Assembly (NCBI RefSeq): GCF_022095675.1
Contig: NZ_JAHYSG010000040.1
Location: forward strand, 1-64,000
Direction of reading: 5' to 3'
Source of the DNA: Dactylosporangium sp. AC04546
GTDB lineage: Bacteria; Actinomycetota; Actinomycetes; Mycobacteriales; Micromonosporaceae
DNA: 64,000 nt
Position 1 is the stretch's first letter, and every line of letters starts with the position of its first letter. Below, one piece after another: positions 31,992 through 40,478 of the stretch. Position numbers and translations under genes: made by a program. The notes under the pieces were generated by a model. That model was not told the DNA's origin and did no database searches. It saw nothing but the letters and a program-made list of their open reading frames with translations.

Positions 31992-33197
31992 ATGCCGTTA
32001 CCACTGAATCGCCGCGCCCTGCTCGCCGCCGGGGCCGCGCTCGTCCTGCTCGCCGCCGGCTGCGGCGAGGACGAGGCCAAGGGCAGCACCGAGAACTTCG
32101 ACGTGCTGTTCATCGGCGGCGTCACCGGCCCCGCCGCGACGACCGTCGCCGCGACCACCAAGGCCCTGGAAGCCGCCGCCAAGTCCATCAACGAGCACGG
32201 CGGCATCAAGGGCCGCAACGTGGTGGTCAAGGTCAAGGACTCGCAGGGCGACGCCCGGCGCGCCGTGAGCATGCTGCAGGAGGAGCTGTCCGGCAGCGAC
32301 CTGCCCGACGTGGTCATCCCGAGCGGCACCAGCGCCGAGGCGCTCGCCATGGTGCCGCTGCTGACCCGCAGCAAGATCGTGTCGATCGCGTTCGGGGCCA
32401 GCCCGCTGCTCAACGACCCGCAGAAGTACCCGTACCACTTCCAGAGCGTGCCGAACAGCGCCGCCCAGCTGACCGGCCTGCGCAAGCACCTGGAGGCCAA
32501 GGGCGCCAAGCGGCTGGGCCTGCTCGTGTCGCAGGACGAGTACGGCAAGGGCGTCGTGTCGGCGGTCAAGTCGCAGCTGGAGGGCAGCGGCATCGAGGTG
32601 AAGAACTTCGAGTTCGTCCCCACCGACATCGACCTGTCCGTCTCGTACCGCCGGATGCTCGACGCCAACCCCGACGTCGTCTACATCGACACCACCGGCG
32701 ACGCCGCGGTACGGCTGCTGCAGGCCCGCGTGCAGACCGGCGCCGTGACGATCCCGACGATCGCCGGCAGCGGCATGTCGCTCACCGCGGGCGGGCCGTT
32801 CAAGTACGGCTCGCCGGAGGCGAACAAGAACCTCGAGATCCTCGTGTTCAAGGTCGAGGTGGCGGTGCCCGAGGCGCAGCAGTCCGCGGTGTTCAAGGAC
32901 TTCCTCACGCGGTACTCCGGTGGCCAGCCCATCCAGAACAGCCTCTCCACGCCGGCCCTGGCCTGGGACCAGCTGCGCCTGATCGCGGCGGCGGCCGCGC
33001 AGGACGGCGCGCTCGCCGACCTGCCCGGCTCCCTCGTCAAGGCCGTCTACAACCTCAAGGTCGACGACGGCTACTGGCTGACCGAGAAGCAGTTCACCTA
33101 CTCGGCCGACAAGCACACCCCGACCCCGACGCCGGACGACTTCCCGTTCATCCCGTCCGCCGCCCAGGTCAACGGCCAGTACCAGGTGGGCTCCTGA
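31992..33197 (+). CDS. Liv-type ABC transporter substrate-binding lipoprotein
   Basis: 401 aa with a lipoprotein signal (NRRALLAAGAALVLLAAGC; lipidated Cys at about 27). The mature protein is a periplasmic-binding-protein type 1 domain of the LivJ/amide-binding group with INEHGGIKGRNVVVKVKDSQ, IPSGTSAEALAMVPL and GLLVSQDEYGKGVVSAVK. It captures the substrate for the LivH, LivM-LivG and LivF proteins encoded upstream. The context suggests a phenylpropanoid-like or alicyclic acid rather than an amino acid. Confidence 0.9.
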   Translation: MPLPLNRRALLAAGAALVLLAAGCGEDEAKGSTENFDVLFIGGVTGPAATTVAATTKALEAAAKSINEHGGIKGRNVVVKVKDSQGDARRAVSMLQEELSGSDLPDVVIPSGTSAEALAMVPLLTRSKIVSIAFGASPLLNDPQKYPYHFQSVPNSAAQLTGLRKHLEAKGAKRLGLLVSQDEYGKGVVSAVKSQLEGSGIEVKNFEFVPTDIDLSVSYRRMLDANPDVVYIDTTGDAAVRLLQARVQTGAVTIPTIAGSGMSLTAGGPFKYGSPEANKNLEILVFKVEVAVPEAQQSAVFKDFLTRYSGGQPIQNSLSTPALAWDQLRLIAAAAAQDGALADLPGSLVKAVYNLKVDDGYWLTEKQFTYSADKHTPTPTPDDFPFIPSAAQVNGQYQVGS

Positions 33198-33198
33198 C

Positions 33199-34068
33199 AT
33201 GACGCTCTGGACCGACCTGGCACTGACCACGTTGACCGCCTTCCGCGTCCACACCGTGCGGGTCGGTCCCTGGGCGACCCGGGTGCTGGAGGCCGGCCCG
33301 GAGGCCACCAGCAGGCAGCCGCTCGTGCTCATGCACGGCACGGGCGGCCACCTCGAGGCGTACGCGCGCAACGTGCCCGCCCTCGCCGAGCACTTCCGGG
33401 TGATCGCCTACGACTTCCCGGGCCACGGGCGCACCACGCCCGCCACCCGGGACCTGGAGATCGCCGACTACGTCGAGCACCTGCTCGGCCTGCTCGACGC
33501 GCTCGGCATCGAGCGCGCCCACCTCGGCGGTGAGTCGCTGGGCGGGTGGGTCGCCGTGAAGTTCGCGGCGGCCCACCCGGACCGGGTCGACCGCCTCGTG
33601 CTGAACACACCCGGCGGTACCATGGCCACCCCCGAGGTCATGGAGCGCATCCGGACGCTGAGCCAGCAGGCCGCCGACGACCCCACGCCGGAGCGCATCC
33701 GGGCCCGGCTGAACTGGCTCATGGCCGACCCGGCCGCCGTGACCGACGAGCTGGTCGAGGTCCGCCGGGCCATCTACGCCCAGCCCGGGTTCGCCACGTC
33801 GATGCGGCACCTGCTGTGCCTGCAGGACCCCGAGGTGCGCCGGCGCAACCTCATCACCCCGCAGGAGCTGGCGTCCGTAACGGCGCCGGCCGTGGTGATC
33901 TGGACCAGCGACGACCCGTCGGGGCCCGCCGCGGCCGGCATCGACATGGCCGAGCGGCTGCCGCACGGCACGTTCGCGCTCATCGACGGTGCCGGGCACT
34001 GGCCGCAGTGGGAGCAGCGCGCGGCGTTCGACCGGATCGTCCTGGACCACCTGCTGGTGGCGGCGTGA
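33199..34068 (+). CDS. mhpC: 2-hydroxy-6-oxonona-2,4-dienedioate hydrolase-like alpha/beta hydrolase
   Basis: 289 aa. It has the oxyanion region LVLMHGTGGHLEAY, nucleophile Ser113 in GGESLGGWV, an acid in IWTSDDPSGP and the late histidine in GAGHWPQWE. MhpC hydrolyses the ring-cleavage product of MhpB into 2-hydroxypentadienoate and a dicarboxylic acid (succinate in the classical pathway). The position, immediately before mhpD, mhpF and mhpE, supports this assignment over the second hydrolase at 20886-21704. Confidence 0.82.
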   Translation: MTLWTDLALTTLTAFRVHTVRVGPWATRVLEAGPEATSRQPLVLMHGTGGHLEAYARNVPALAEHFRVIAYDFPGHGRTTPATRDLEIADYVEHLLGLLDALGIERAHLGGESLGGWVAVKFAAAHPDRVDRLVLNTPGGTMATPEVMERIRTLSQQAADDPTPERIRARLNWLMADPAAVTDELVEVRRAIYAQPGFATSMRHLLCLQDPEVRRRNLITPQELASVTAPAVVIWTSDDPSGPAAAGIDMAERLPHGTFALIDGAGHWPQWEQRAAFDRIVLDHLLVAA

Positions 34069-34841
34069 ACCGGGCGGTCCTCGACGCAGCGGACCGGCTC
34101 GACCGGGCGGCCGCCGACGGCGTGCCGTGCGAGCCGGTCGCCGACCTGATCGGCGGCACCGACATCGACGCCGCCTACGCCGTGCAGTCGCTGCTCACCG
34201 CCCGGCGGCTGGCCCGCGGCGCGCGGATCGTCGGGCGGAAGATCGGCCTGACGTCCGAGGCGGTCCAGCGGCAGGTCGGCGTCGACCGGCCGGACTTCGG
34301 CGTGCTCTTCGACGACATGCGGTGTGCTGCCGTGGTACCGCTGGAGCACCTCCTGCAGCCGAAGGCCGAGGCCGAGATCGCGTTCGTCCTCGGCGCCGAC
34401 ATCGTCGACGCGGACCCGGCGGCGGTACGGGCGGCGGTCGACCACGCCGTCGCCGCGATCGAGGTCGTCGACAGCCGGATCGCCGGCTGGCGCATCGGCA
34501 TCACCGACACGATCGCGGACAACGCCTCCAGCGGCGTGTTCGTGCTCGGCGACATCCCGCTGCGGCTGGACGAGTTCGTCCCCGCCGACGTGCCGATGCG
34601 CATGCACCGCAACGGCGTGCTCGCCAGCGAGGGCGACGGGCGGGCCTGCCTCGGCGACCCGCTCAACGCCCTGACCTGGCTCGCCGGCACCGCGATCGAC
34701 CTGCAAGCGCCGCTGCGCCGCGGCGACATCGTGCTCTCCGGCGCCCTCGGTCCGATGGTCACCGTCGGCGACGGCGACCGCGTCGAGGCGGAGATCGGCC
34801 CGCTCGGTCGCGTTTCCGCGACGTTCCTGCAGAAAGGCTGA
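34065..34841 (+). CDS. mhpD: 2-keto-4-pentenoate hydratase
   Basis: 258 aa from a GTG overlapping the mhpC stop. It is a FAH-superfamily hydratase with [18 protein letters not shown] near 60, [14 protein letters not shown] for metal binding, and the late [12 protein letters not shown] motif. It adds water to 2-hydroxypenta-2,4-dienoate to give 4-hydroxy-2-oxovalerate, the substrate of MhpE. One base separates it from mhpF. Confidence 0.93.
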   Translation: MNRAVLDAADRLDRAAADGVPCEPVADLIGGTDIDAAYAVQSLLTARRLARGARIVGRKIGLTSEAVQRQVGVDRPDFGVLFDDMRCAAVVPLEHLLQPKAEAEIAFVLGADIVDADPAAVRAAVDHAVAAIEVVDSRIAGWRIGITDTIADNASSGVFVLGDIPLRLDEFVPADVPMRMHRNGVLASEGDGRACLGDPLNALTWLAGTAIDLQAPLRRGDIVLSGALGPMVTVGDGDRVEAEIGPLGRVSATFLQKG

Positions 34842-34842
34842 G

Positions 34843-35760
34843 ATGGTGCACCACGTGGCGATCATCGGTTCGGGCAACATCGGCACCGACCTGATGATCA
34901 AGATCAAGCGGGCCGGGGGACCCCTCGAGGTGGCGGCCATGGTCGGCATCGACCCGGCGTCCGACGGCCTGGCCCGGGCGCGGCGCATGGGCGTCGCCAC
35001 CACCGCCGACGGGGTCGACGGGCTGATCCGGATGCCCGAGTTCGACCGGGTCGGCATCGTCCTGGACGCGACCAGCGCCGCCGCACACGTCGCCAACGCG
35101 GCCGCCCTGGCCCCCTACCACCGGCGGATCGTCGACCTGACCCCGGCCGCCCTCGGCCCGTTCGTGATCCCGCCGGTCAACCTCGACGAGCACCTCGCCG
35201 CCCCGAACATCAACATGGTCACGTGCGGCGGCCAGGCGACGGTGCCGATCGTGGCCGCCGTCTCGCGGGTCACGCCCGTCGCCTACGCGGAGATCGTCGC
35301 GACCGTCGCGTCGAGGTCGGCGGGCCCCGGTACCAGAGCGAACATCGACGAGTTCACCGAGACCACGGCGCACGCGCTGGAGTCGGTGGGCGGGGCCCGG
35401 CGGGGCAAGGCGATCATCATCCTGAACCCGGCCGATCCGCCGCTCATCATGCGGGACACGGTGCTGTGCCTGATCGGCGACGCCTCGCACGACGAGGTGC
35501 GCTCATCGATCGAGCGGATGGTGGCGGAGGTCGCCGCGTACGTGCCGGGCTACCGGCTCAAGCAGGCGGTGCAGTTCACCCCGGTCGAGGCCGCGGACGT
35601 GCGGCTCCTCGTCGACGGGGCCGACGTGCGGTGGAAGGTCAGCGTGTTCCTGGAGGTCGAGGGGGCCGCCCACTACCTGCCGGCCTACGCCGGCAACCTC
35701 GACATCATGACCTCCGCCGCGATGCGGGTCGCCACGCGCCTCGCGGAGGTGGCGGCATGA
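34843..35760 (+). CDS. mhpF: Acetaldehyde dehydrogenase (acylating)
   Basis: 305 aa. The NAD-binding motif is [17 protein letters not shown], and the catalytic cysteine lies in [14 protein letters not shown]. Family residues [16 protein letters not shown] are intact. It converts acetaldehyde, channelled from the aldolase MhpE, to acetyl-CoA. The stop overlaps the mhpE ATG (ATGA), which fits the stable MhpE-MhpF complex. Confidence 0.95.
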   Translation: MVHHVAIIGSGNIGTDLMIKIKRAGGPLEVAAMVGIDPASDGLARARRMGVATTADGVDGLIRMPEFDRVGIVLDATSAAAHVANAAALAPYHRRIVDLTPAALGPFVIPPVNLDEHLAAPNINMVTCGGQATVPIVAAVSRVTPVAYAEIVATVASRSAGPGTRANIDEFTETTAHALESVGGARRGKAIIILNPADPPLIMRDTVLCLIGDASHDEVRSSIERMVAEVAAYVPGYRLKQAVQFTPVEAADVRLLVDGADVRWKVSVFLEVEGAAHYLPAYAGNLDIMTSAAMRVATRLAEVAA

Positions 35761-36764
35761 CGTCGATCTATCTCCAGGACGTCACCCTGCGCGACGGGAT
35801 GCACGCCATCCGGCACCGCATCGCCCCCGAGCGGGTCGGCGCGATCGTCGCCGCCCTCGACCGGGCCGGCGTCGCCGCGATCGAGGTGACCCACGGCGAC
35901 GGGCTCGCCGGCTCCAGCCTCACGTACGGCCCGGGCAGCCACACCGACTGGGAGTGGATCGACGCCGCCGTCGCCGCGGCGTCGCGGGCCACGATCACGA
36001 CCTTGCTGCTGCCGGGCGTCGGCACCGTCGCCGACCTGCGCGAGGCGCACGCCCGCGGGGTCACCTCGGTGCGGGTCGCCACGCACTGCACCGAGGCCGA
36101 CGTCTCCGCCCAGCACATCGCGGCCGCCCGCGACCTGGGCATGGACGTCTCCGGCTTCCTCATGATGAGCCACATGCTGGAGCCGGCCGCGCTGGCCGCG
36201 CAGGCCCGGCTCATGGAGTCCTACGGCGCGCACTGCGTCTACATCACCGACTCCGCCGGGCGGCTCACCACCGAGGACGTGCGGCTGCGCGTGCGGGCCT
36301 ACCGCGAGGTGCTCGGCGCCGGCACCCAGATCGGCATCCACGCCCACGAGAACCTGTCGCTGTCGGTCGCCAACTCGCTCGCCGCGGTGGAGGAGGGGGT
36401 GTACCGCGTCGACGCCTCGCTCGCCGGCCAGGGCGCGGGCGCCGGCAACTGTCCGATCGAGCCGTTCGTCGCCGTCGCCACGTTGCGCGGGTGGGAGCTG
36501 GGCTGCGACCTGATGGCCCTGGAGGACGCGGCCGACGACCTCGTGCGGCCGCTGCAGGACCGGCCGGTGCGGGTCGACCGGGAGACGCTCACCCTGGGCT
36601 TCGCCGGCGTGTACTCGAGCTTCCTGCGCCACGCCGAGGCCGCGGCGGCCACCTACGGGGTCGACCCGCGCCGCCTGCTCGTCGAGGCCGGGCGGCGCAA
36701 GCTGGTCGGCGGTCAGGAGGACATGCTCGTCGACATCGCGCTGGAGCTGACCGCGCGGCGGTAG
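35757..36764 (+). CDS. mhpE: 4-hydroxy-2-oxovalerate aldolase
   Basis: 335 aa. Conserved family segments are [15 protein letters not shown] with the metal and catalytic residues at the start, [14 protein letters not shown], and the metal-ligand pair in [15 protein letters not shown]. It splits 4-hydroxy-2-oxovalerate into pyruvate and acetaldehyde. It is the last gene of the long catabolic operon beginning with mhpA. The reverse strand just beyond its stop carries the remnant of an AraC-type gene. Confidence 0.95.
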   Translation: MTSIYLQDVTLRDGMHAIRHRIAPERVGAIVAALDRAGVAAIEVTHGDGLAGSSLTYGPGSHTDWEWIDAAVAAASRATITTLLLPGVGTVADLREAHARGVTSVRVATHCTEADVSAQHIAAARDLGMDVSGFLMMSHMLEPAALAAQARLMESYGAHCVYITDSAGRLTTEDVRLRVRAYREVLGAGTQIGIHAHENLSLSVANSLAAVEEGVYRVDASLAGQGAGAGNCPIEPFVAVATLRGWELGCDLMALEDAADDLVRPLQDRPVRVDRETLTLGFAGVYSSFLRHAEAAAATYGVDPRRLLVEAGRRKLVGGQEDMLVDIALELTARR

Positions 36765-36813
36765 CCGCTCGGCGTCACGCCGACCTGGGCGCGGAAGCGG
36801 CGGCGCAGGTTCC
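36760..36813 (-). pseudogene. Remnant of an AraC-family regulator C-terminus
   Basis: On the minus strand 17 to 18 codons read [18 protein letters not shown], an almost perfect match to the end of the second helix-turn-helix of AraC/XylS regulators. An in-frame TAG lies a few codons upstream and no further AraC sequence is visible. The stretch abuts the mhpE stop codon, so it looks like the tail of a deleted regulator. The rest of the gap to 36990 shows nothing recognisable. Confidence 0.5.
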
Positions 36814-36989
36814 GCACCCTGTTCCTGTTCTACCCGTCCGGCTGAGCGGGCGGGCTGCTCCACCCGGCGGGCGCCGTCGTGCTGGACCGCCCCCCGTCGC
36901 CGGGCGCCGCGCTCGTTGGTCCGGGTGGCCTTGCGGGGCGTTCGAGTCTCAGGGTTTGGCAGGGGCGCCGGGCGGGCAGCGAGGGCGCC

Positions 36990-37832
36990 ATGGACGTCGC
37001 GGTGCTCGGGATGGGGCGGATGGGACGGGCGATCGCCGGGCGGCTGCTCGGCGGCGGCCATCGGGTGAGGGTGTGGAACCGCACGCCGGGCCGGGCCGGG
37101 GAGGTCCTTGCCGCCGGCGGCCGCGAGACACCCGGGATCGCCGAGGCCGTCGCCGGCGCGGACGTCGTCGTCACCATGCTGTCCGACGACGCGGCGGTCA
37201 CGGCGGTGGCGCTCGGCGAGCTGCGCCCGGTGATCGGTGACGCGACCGTGTACGTCGACTGCTCGACCGTGTCGCCGGACTGCGGGTCGGCGCTGGCCGC
37301 CGCGTTCGCCGGCCGGTTCGTGGCGATGCCGCTCATCGGCAGCGCGGCGGCGGTGACCGGCGGGCACGCCGTCCTGCTCGCCGGGGGATCGGCCACCGCG
37401 CTGGATCGCCTGGCCCCGGTGATGACGTCCCTGGCCGGCTCGATCCGGCGGTACGACTCCCCGGCTCGGGCACTGACCGCGAAACTGGCGACGAACCTCA
37501 TGCTGCTGTCGGAGGTCGTCGCCCTGGCCGAGTCGTTCGCGGTCGGGCGGGCCGGGGGCCTGCGCGACGACGAGCTGCGCGAGCTGCTCGGCGCCAGCCC
37601 GGTGCTCCCGCCGGGGGTCCGCAGCCGCTTCGAGGACGTGCTGACGGGCCCGCAGGACACCTGGTGGAGCACCGCCCTCGGCGCCAAGGACGCGGGCCTG
37701 GCCCTGGCCGTCGCCCGCCGCGCCGACGTCGACCTCCCGGCGGCCGAGGCGGTCCACGACCGCTACGAACAGGCGGCCTCGTCGGGCCTGCGCGACGCCG
37801 ACATCGCCGCGGTGGCCACGCTGTACCGCTGA
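36990..37832 (+). CDS. NAD(P)-dependent oxidoreductase of the 3-hydroxyisobutyrate dehydrogenase family
   Basis: 280 aa from the ATG before DVAVLGMGRMGRAIAGRLL, the N-terminal dinucleotide-binding motif; the longer open frame upstream has no protein character. The family substrate-binding stretch is present in altered form (MPLIGSAAAVTGGHAVLLAGG), and the catalytic lysine is in ALTAKLATNLMLLSEVVALAES. The physiological substrate cannot be told. It stands alone behind the mhp operon and convergent with a GNAT gene. Confidence 0.87.
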   Translation: MDVAVLGMGRMGRAIAGRLLGGGHRVRVWNRTPGRAGEVLAAGGRETPGIAEAVAGADVVVTMLSDDAAVTAVALGELRPVIGDATVYVDCSTVSPDCGSALAAAFAGRFVAMPLIGSAAAVTGGHAVLLAGGSATALDRLAPVMTSLAGSIRRYDSPARALTAKLATNLMLLSEVVALAESFAVGRAGGLRDDELRELLGASPVLPPGVRSRFEDVLTGPQDTWWSTALGAKDAGLALAVARRADVDLPAAEAVHDRYEQAASSGLRDADIAAVATLYR

Positions 37833-37851
37833 GCGAGCCGGCCGCCCACCG

Positions 37852-38343
37852 TCAGCAGGGGCGGCGGTAGCGGACCACCGGCAGGCCGCGCCACGTGTCG
37901 GTGGCGCCGTCGCCCTCGTCGAGGATGAAGCCGGCGTGCTCGTAGAAGCGGCGCGACCGCGTGTTGGGGGCGGCGACCCACAGCACGCACTCGCCGTGGC
38001 CGCGCTCGGCGAGCCAGGCCAGGGCGTCGGCGACGAGGCGGCCGCCGATGCCACGGCCGTGCGCCTCCGGGAGGATGTACACGGCATGGATCGCGCCGAG
38101 CTCCGACCGGTCCTCATCGGGGCCGCTGGCGCAGAAGCCGATCACGCGATCGCCGTCGACGGCCACGGTGACGTGCCGGTCGGGCCGTGCGGCGGCCCCG
38201 GCCCAGTTCGCCGCCGACGCGTCCACGTCGTATTCCGCCACGACGTCGGGGATCCACTCGCCGTAGGTCGCGGCCCAGGTCGTGCGCTGGACCTCGGCGA
38301 TCCCGCGGCCGTCGGCCGGGGCGGCGGGCCGGATGGCTGTCAT
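37852..38343 (-). CDS. GNAT family N-acetyltransferase
   Basis: 163 aa. The acetyl-CoA-binding motif is VYILPEAHGRGIGGRLVADAL, followed by LWVAAPNTRSRRFYEHAGF, the usual last strand and helix of the fold. The N-terminus IRPAAPADGRGIAEVQRTTW is typical. The acceptor is unknown. It is divergent from the SRPBCC gene at 38366. Confidence 0.92.
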   Translation of the reverse strand: MTAIRPAAPADGRGIAEVQRTTWAATYGEWIPDVVAEYDVDASAANWAGAAARPDRHVTVAVDGDRVIGFCASGPDEDRSELGAIHAVYILPEAHGRGIGGRLVADALAWLAERGHGECVLWVAAPNTRSRRFYEHAGFILDEGDGATDTWRGLPVVRYRRPC

Positions 38344-38365
38344 CGGCCCACTCTAGGATGACGCC

Positions 38366-38767
38366 GTGGCTACGGTGTGCGTCGAAGTGGTCGTGGGCGT
38401 CCCGGCCGCGCGGGTGTGGGAGGCGGTCGCGGACGTCGGCGCGGTGCACCGGCGGCTGCTGCCCGGCCGGGTCGCCGACGCCCGGATCGAGGGCGACACC
38501 CGCGTGCTGACCATGCCGGACGGCGCGCAGGTCCGGGAGCTGATCCTGGCCACGGACCACGACCTGCGCCGCCTCGCCTACGCGGTGGTGGAGGGCCAGC
38601 GGCTCCCGCTGACGTACCACCACGCCTCGTTCCAGGTCTTCGACCACCCGGCCGGCAGCCGCCTGGTCTGGCTGACCGACGTGCTGCCCCACGCGATGGC
38701 CGGCCAGGTCCGGGCGCGGGTCGAACGCGCGATCGCCGAGATCGGCACCGCCCTGGAGCGGGCTTAG
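38366..38767 (+). CDS. SRPBCC family protein
   Basis: 133 aa from a GTG. The START/polyketide-cyclase-like fold is suggested by the opening VCVEVVVGVPAARVWEAVADVG, the middle RLAYAVVEGQRLPLTYHHAS and a C-terminal amphipathic helix (AMAGQVRARVERAIAEIGTALE). Function unknown; such proteins bind small hydrophobic ligands. Its TAG stop lies within the left terminal inverted repeat of the palindromic element that follows. Confidence 0.85.
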   Translation: MATVCVEVVVGVPAARVWEAVADVGAVHRRLLPGRVADARIEGDTRVLTMPDGAQVRELILATDHDLRRLAYAVVEGQRLPLTYHHASFQVFDHPAGSRLVWLTDVLPHAMAGQVRARVERAIAEIGTALERA

Positions 38768-38931
38768 GCCCTGTCCTGTCGGTCATGTCGAGCCGAGACG
38801 GAGTCCAGATTTCGTCTGGCGTCGCCCCGCGGAAGTCCGGCTACCGGTGTTGTAACCGGGCTTTCGCGGGGTGGCGCCAGGCGGAATCTGGGCCCGTCGC
38901 AGGCCGGCATGACCGGCAGGACAGGGCCTAA
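38764..38931. mobile_element. 168-bp palindromic MITE-like element between convergent genes
   Basis: The ends are 24-bp inverted repeats with one mismatch, beginning TTAGGCCCTGTCCTG at 38764 and the complement ending at 38931. The interior also folds back: CAGATTTCGTCTGGCGTCG near 38805 pairs imperfectly with the stretch around 38870-38890, leaving a small loop near 38848. It has no coding capacity. The outer TA on each side fits a TA target duplication as in IS630/Tc1-type insertions. Both flanking genes end on TAG codons contributed by the element. It may also act as a bidirectional terminator. Confidence 0.75.
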
Positions 38932-39326
38932 ACGCCTGTCGTGGAGCCGGGGCGGACGATCATCAGCACGACGACCGTGGCCCACAGCAGGTTGAACAGG
39001 CCCGTGAGCATGCCGAGGCGGACCGTCGCGCCGGTGAGCGCGCGGCGCTGGCCGGGCAGGATCGCCAGGCCCAGCAGCGCGGCCGCGACGGCCGTCAGCG
39101 CGATCGACGCGATCAGCCAGGCGTCGCCCAGCACGCCGAGGCTGACCGCGGTCGCCAGGCCGAAGAGCGGCACGGCGACACCCAGCCGGGCGTAGACGCG
39201 GCAGATGCGGTGCAGCAGCGCGGCGCGGTCGCCGGTCGCCGCCGGGAACATGCTGGCCGCCACCGTCACCGGGCCGATCGCCACGATCGCGGCCAGGACG
39301 TGCAGGCTGAGCAGGAGTTCGGTCAC
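38928..39326 (-). CDS. Small integral membrane protein (DUF2269-like)
   Basis: About 132 aa from a GTG at 39326, with four predicted membrane segments (ELLLSLHVLAAIVAIGPV near the start, then VPLFGLATAVSLGVLG, IASIALTAVAAALLGLAILP and TGLFNLLWATVVVLMIVRP). The HVLAAIVAIGP start resembles DUF2269-type proteins. The frame is open upstream but reads as non-protein there. Its TAG stop is provided by the right end of the palindromic element. Function unknown. Confidence 0.75.
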   Translation of the reverse strand: MTELLLSLHVLAAIVAIGPVTVAASMFPAATGDRAALLHRICRVYARLGVAVPLFGLATAVSLGVLGDAWLIASIALTAVAAALLGLAILPGQRRALTGATVRLGMLTGLFNLLWATVVVLMIVRPGSTTGV

Positions 39327-39411
39327 GTCAGCGACGGTATTGGCAGCACCGGGAACCCGGCAGTGGCAGGATTGCCGCGGTACGACGGATTCTGGCCAGT
39401 AGAGTGGCGCC

Positions 39412-40365
39412 ATGCACGTCGTCGCCGTCCTCGCCCTCGACCGGGTCATCCCGTTCGACCTGGCCACGCCGATCGAGGTGTTCAGCCGGGTGCGGCTCGC
39501 CGACGGCAGCGTGCCCTACGAGGTGCGGGTCTGCGCCGCCGCCGGCACCGTCGACGCCGGGACGTTCACGCTGCACGCCCCCTGGGGCCTCGACGCGCTG
39601 CTCGACGCCGGCACGATCATCCTGCCGGGCACCGCCGACCCCACCGTGCCGCTGGCCGAGGAGGTGCGGCGGCATCTGCACAAGGCCGCCGCCGGCGGCA
39701 CCCGCATCGCGTCGATCTGCTCCGGCGCGTTCATCCTCGCCGCGACCGGGCTGCTCGACGGGCTGCGCGCCACCACCCACTGGCTCGCGGCGCCCGCGCT
39801 GGCCGAGCGATGGCCGGCGGTCGATGTCGACCCGGGTGTGCTGTACGTCGACAACGGTCAGTTCCTCACCTCGGCCGGGGCCGCCGCCGGGCTCGACCTC
39901 TGCCTGCACCTGATCCGCCGCGACCACGGCTCGGCGGTCGCGGCGAACGCGGCCCGGCTGTCGGTCATGCCCCTCGAACGCGAGGGCGGCCAGGCCCAGT
40001 TCGTCGCGCCGCAGCAGCCGCCGGCCCCGCGCGGTGCCACCCTGGAGCCGCTGCTGCGCTGGCTGCAGGAGAACACCGACGCCGACCTCACGCTCGGCGA
40101 GCTGGCCGCGCGGGCCGGGATGAGCGTCCGCACGCTGAACCGCCGGTTCCGCGAGCAGACCGGGACGACGCCGCTGCAGTGGCTGCTGCTCGCCCGCATC
40201 CGCCGCGCCCAGCACCTGCTGGAGACCAGCGACCGGCCGGTCGAGCTGCTCGCCCGCGACGTCGGGTTCGGGTCGCCGACCGCGTTCCGGGAGCGGTTCA
40301 AGCGGGTCGTGGGGACCGCCCCGCACGCGTACCGCGCCGCGTTCCGGACCCAGAACCCGCCCTGA
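39412..40365 (+). CDS. GlxA-type AraC-family transcriptional regulator
   Basis: 317 aa. The N-terminal DJ-1/PfpI-like domain (about 1-190) has ASICSGAFILAATGLLDG, with the nucleophile-elbow cysteine, and TTHWLAA. The C-terminal AraC domain (about 220-315) has LTLGELAARAGMSVRTLNRR and the end GTAPHAYRAAFR. Regulators of this kind sense small metabolites. No obvious target is adjacent; the divergent membrane-protein gene is a candidate. Confidence 0.92.
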   Translation: MHVVAVLALDRVIPFDLATPIEVFSRVRLADGSVPYEVRVCAAAGTVDAGTFTLHAPWGLDALLDAGTIILPGTADPTVPLAEEVRRHLHKAAAGGTRIASICSGAFILAATGLLDGLRATTHWLAAPALAERWPAVDVDPGVLYVDNGQFLTSAGAAAGLDLCLHLIRRDHGSAVAANAARLSVMPLEREGGQAQFVAPQQPPAPRGATLEPLLRWLQENTDADLTLGELAARAGMSVRTLNRRFREQTGTTPLQWLLLARIRRAQHLLETSDRPVELLARDVGFGSPTAFRERFKRVVGTAPHAYRAAFRTQNPP

Positions 40366-40478
40366 CGATCGTTACCGCGACCGCCTGTCGTGCGCCGGTC
40401 AGCGGTAGGCGTCGAACGCCGCGTCGAACGCGACGGAGCGCCGAGATCGGCCCGTGAACCGCTCAGTTCGGGCCGTGG

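Noticed and set aside
19270..36764. Steroid catabolism cluster
   Set aside because: The KstD-like proteins suggested it, but there are no hsa, ksh, kstR or cholesterol side-chain genes; the ring-cleavage genes are of the mhp kind.
38764..38931. Ordinary intrinsic terminator only
   Set aside because: The 24-bp precise terminal repeats, total length and TA edges go beyond a terminator hairpin, although a terminator role may be added.
40366..40478. Possible tail of a lost minus-strand gene (reading VAFDAAFDAYR before a stop)
   Set aside because: Only about 13 convincing codons, no upstream continuation and no clear family.
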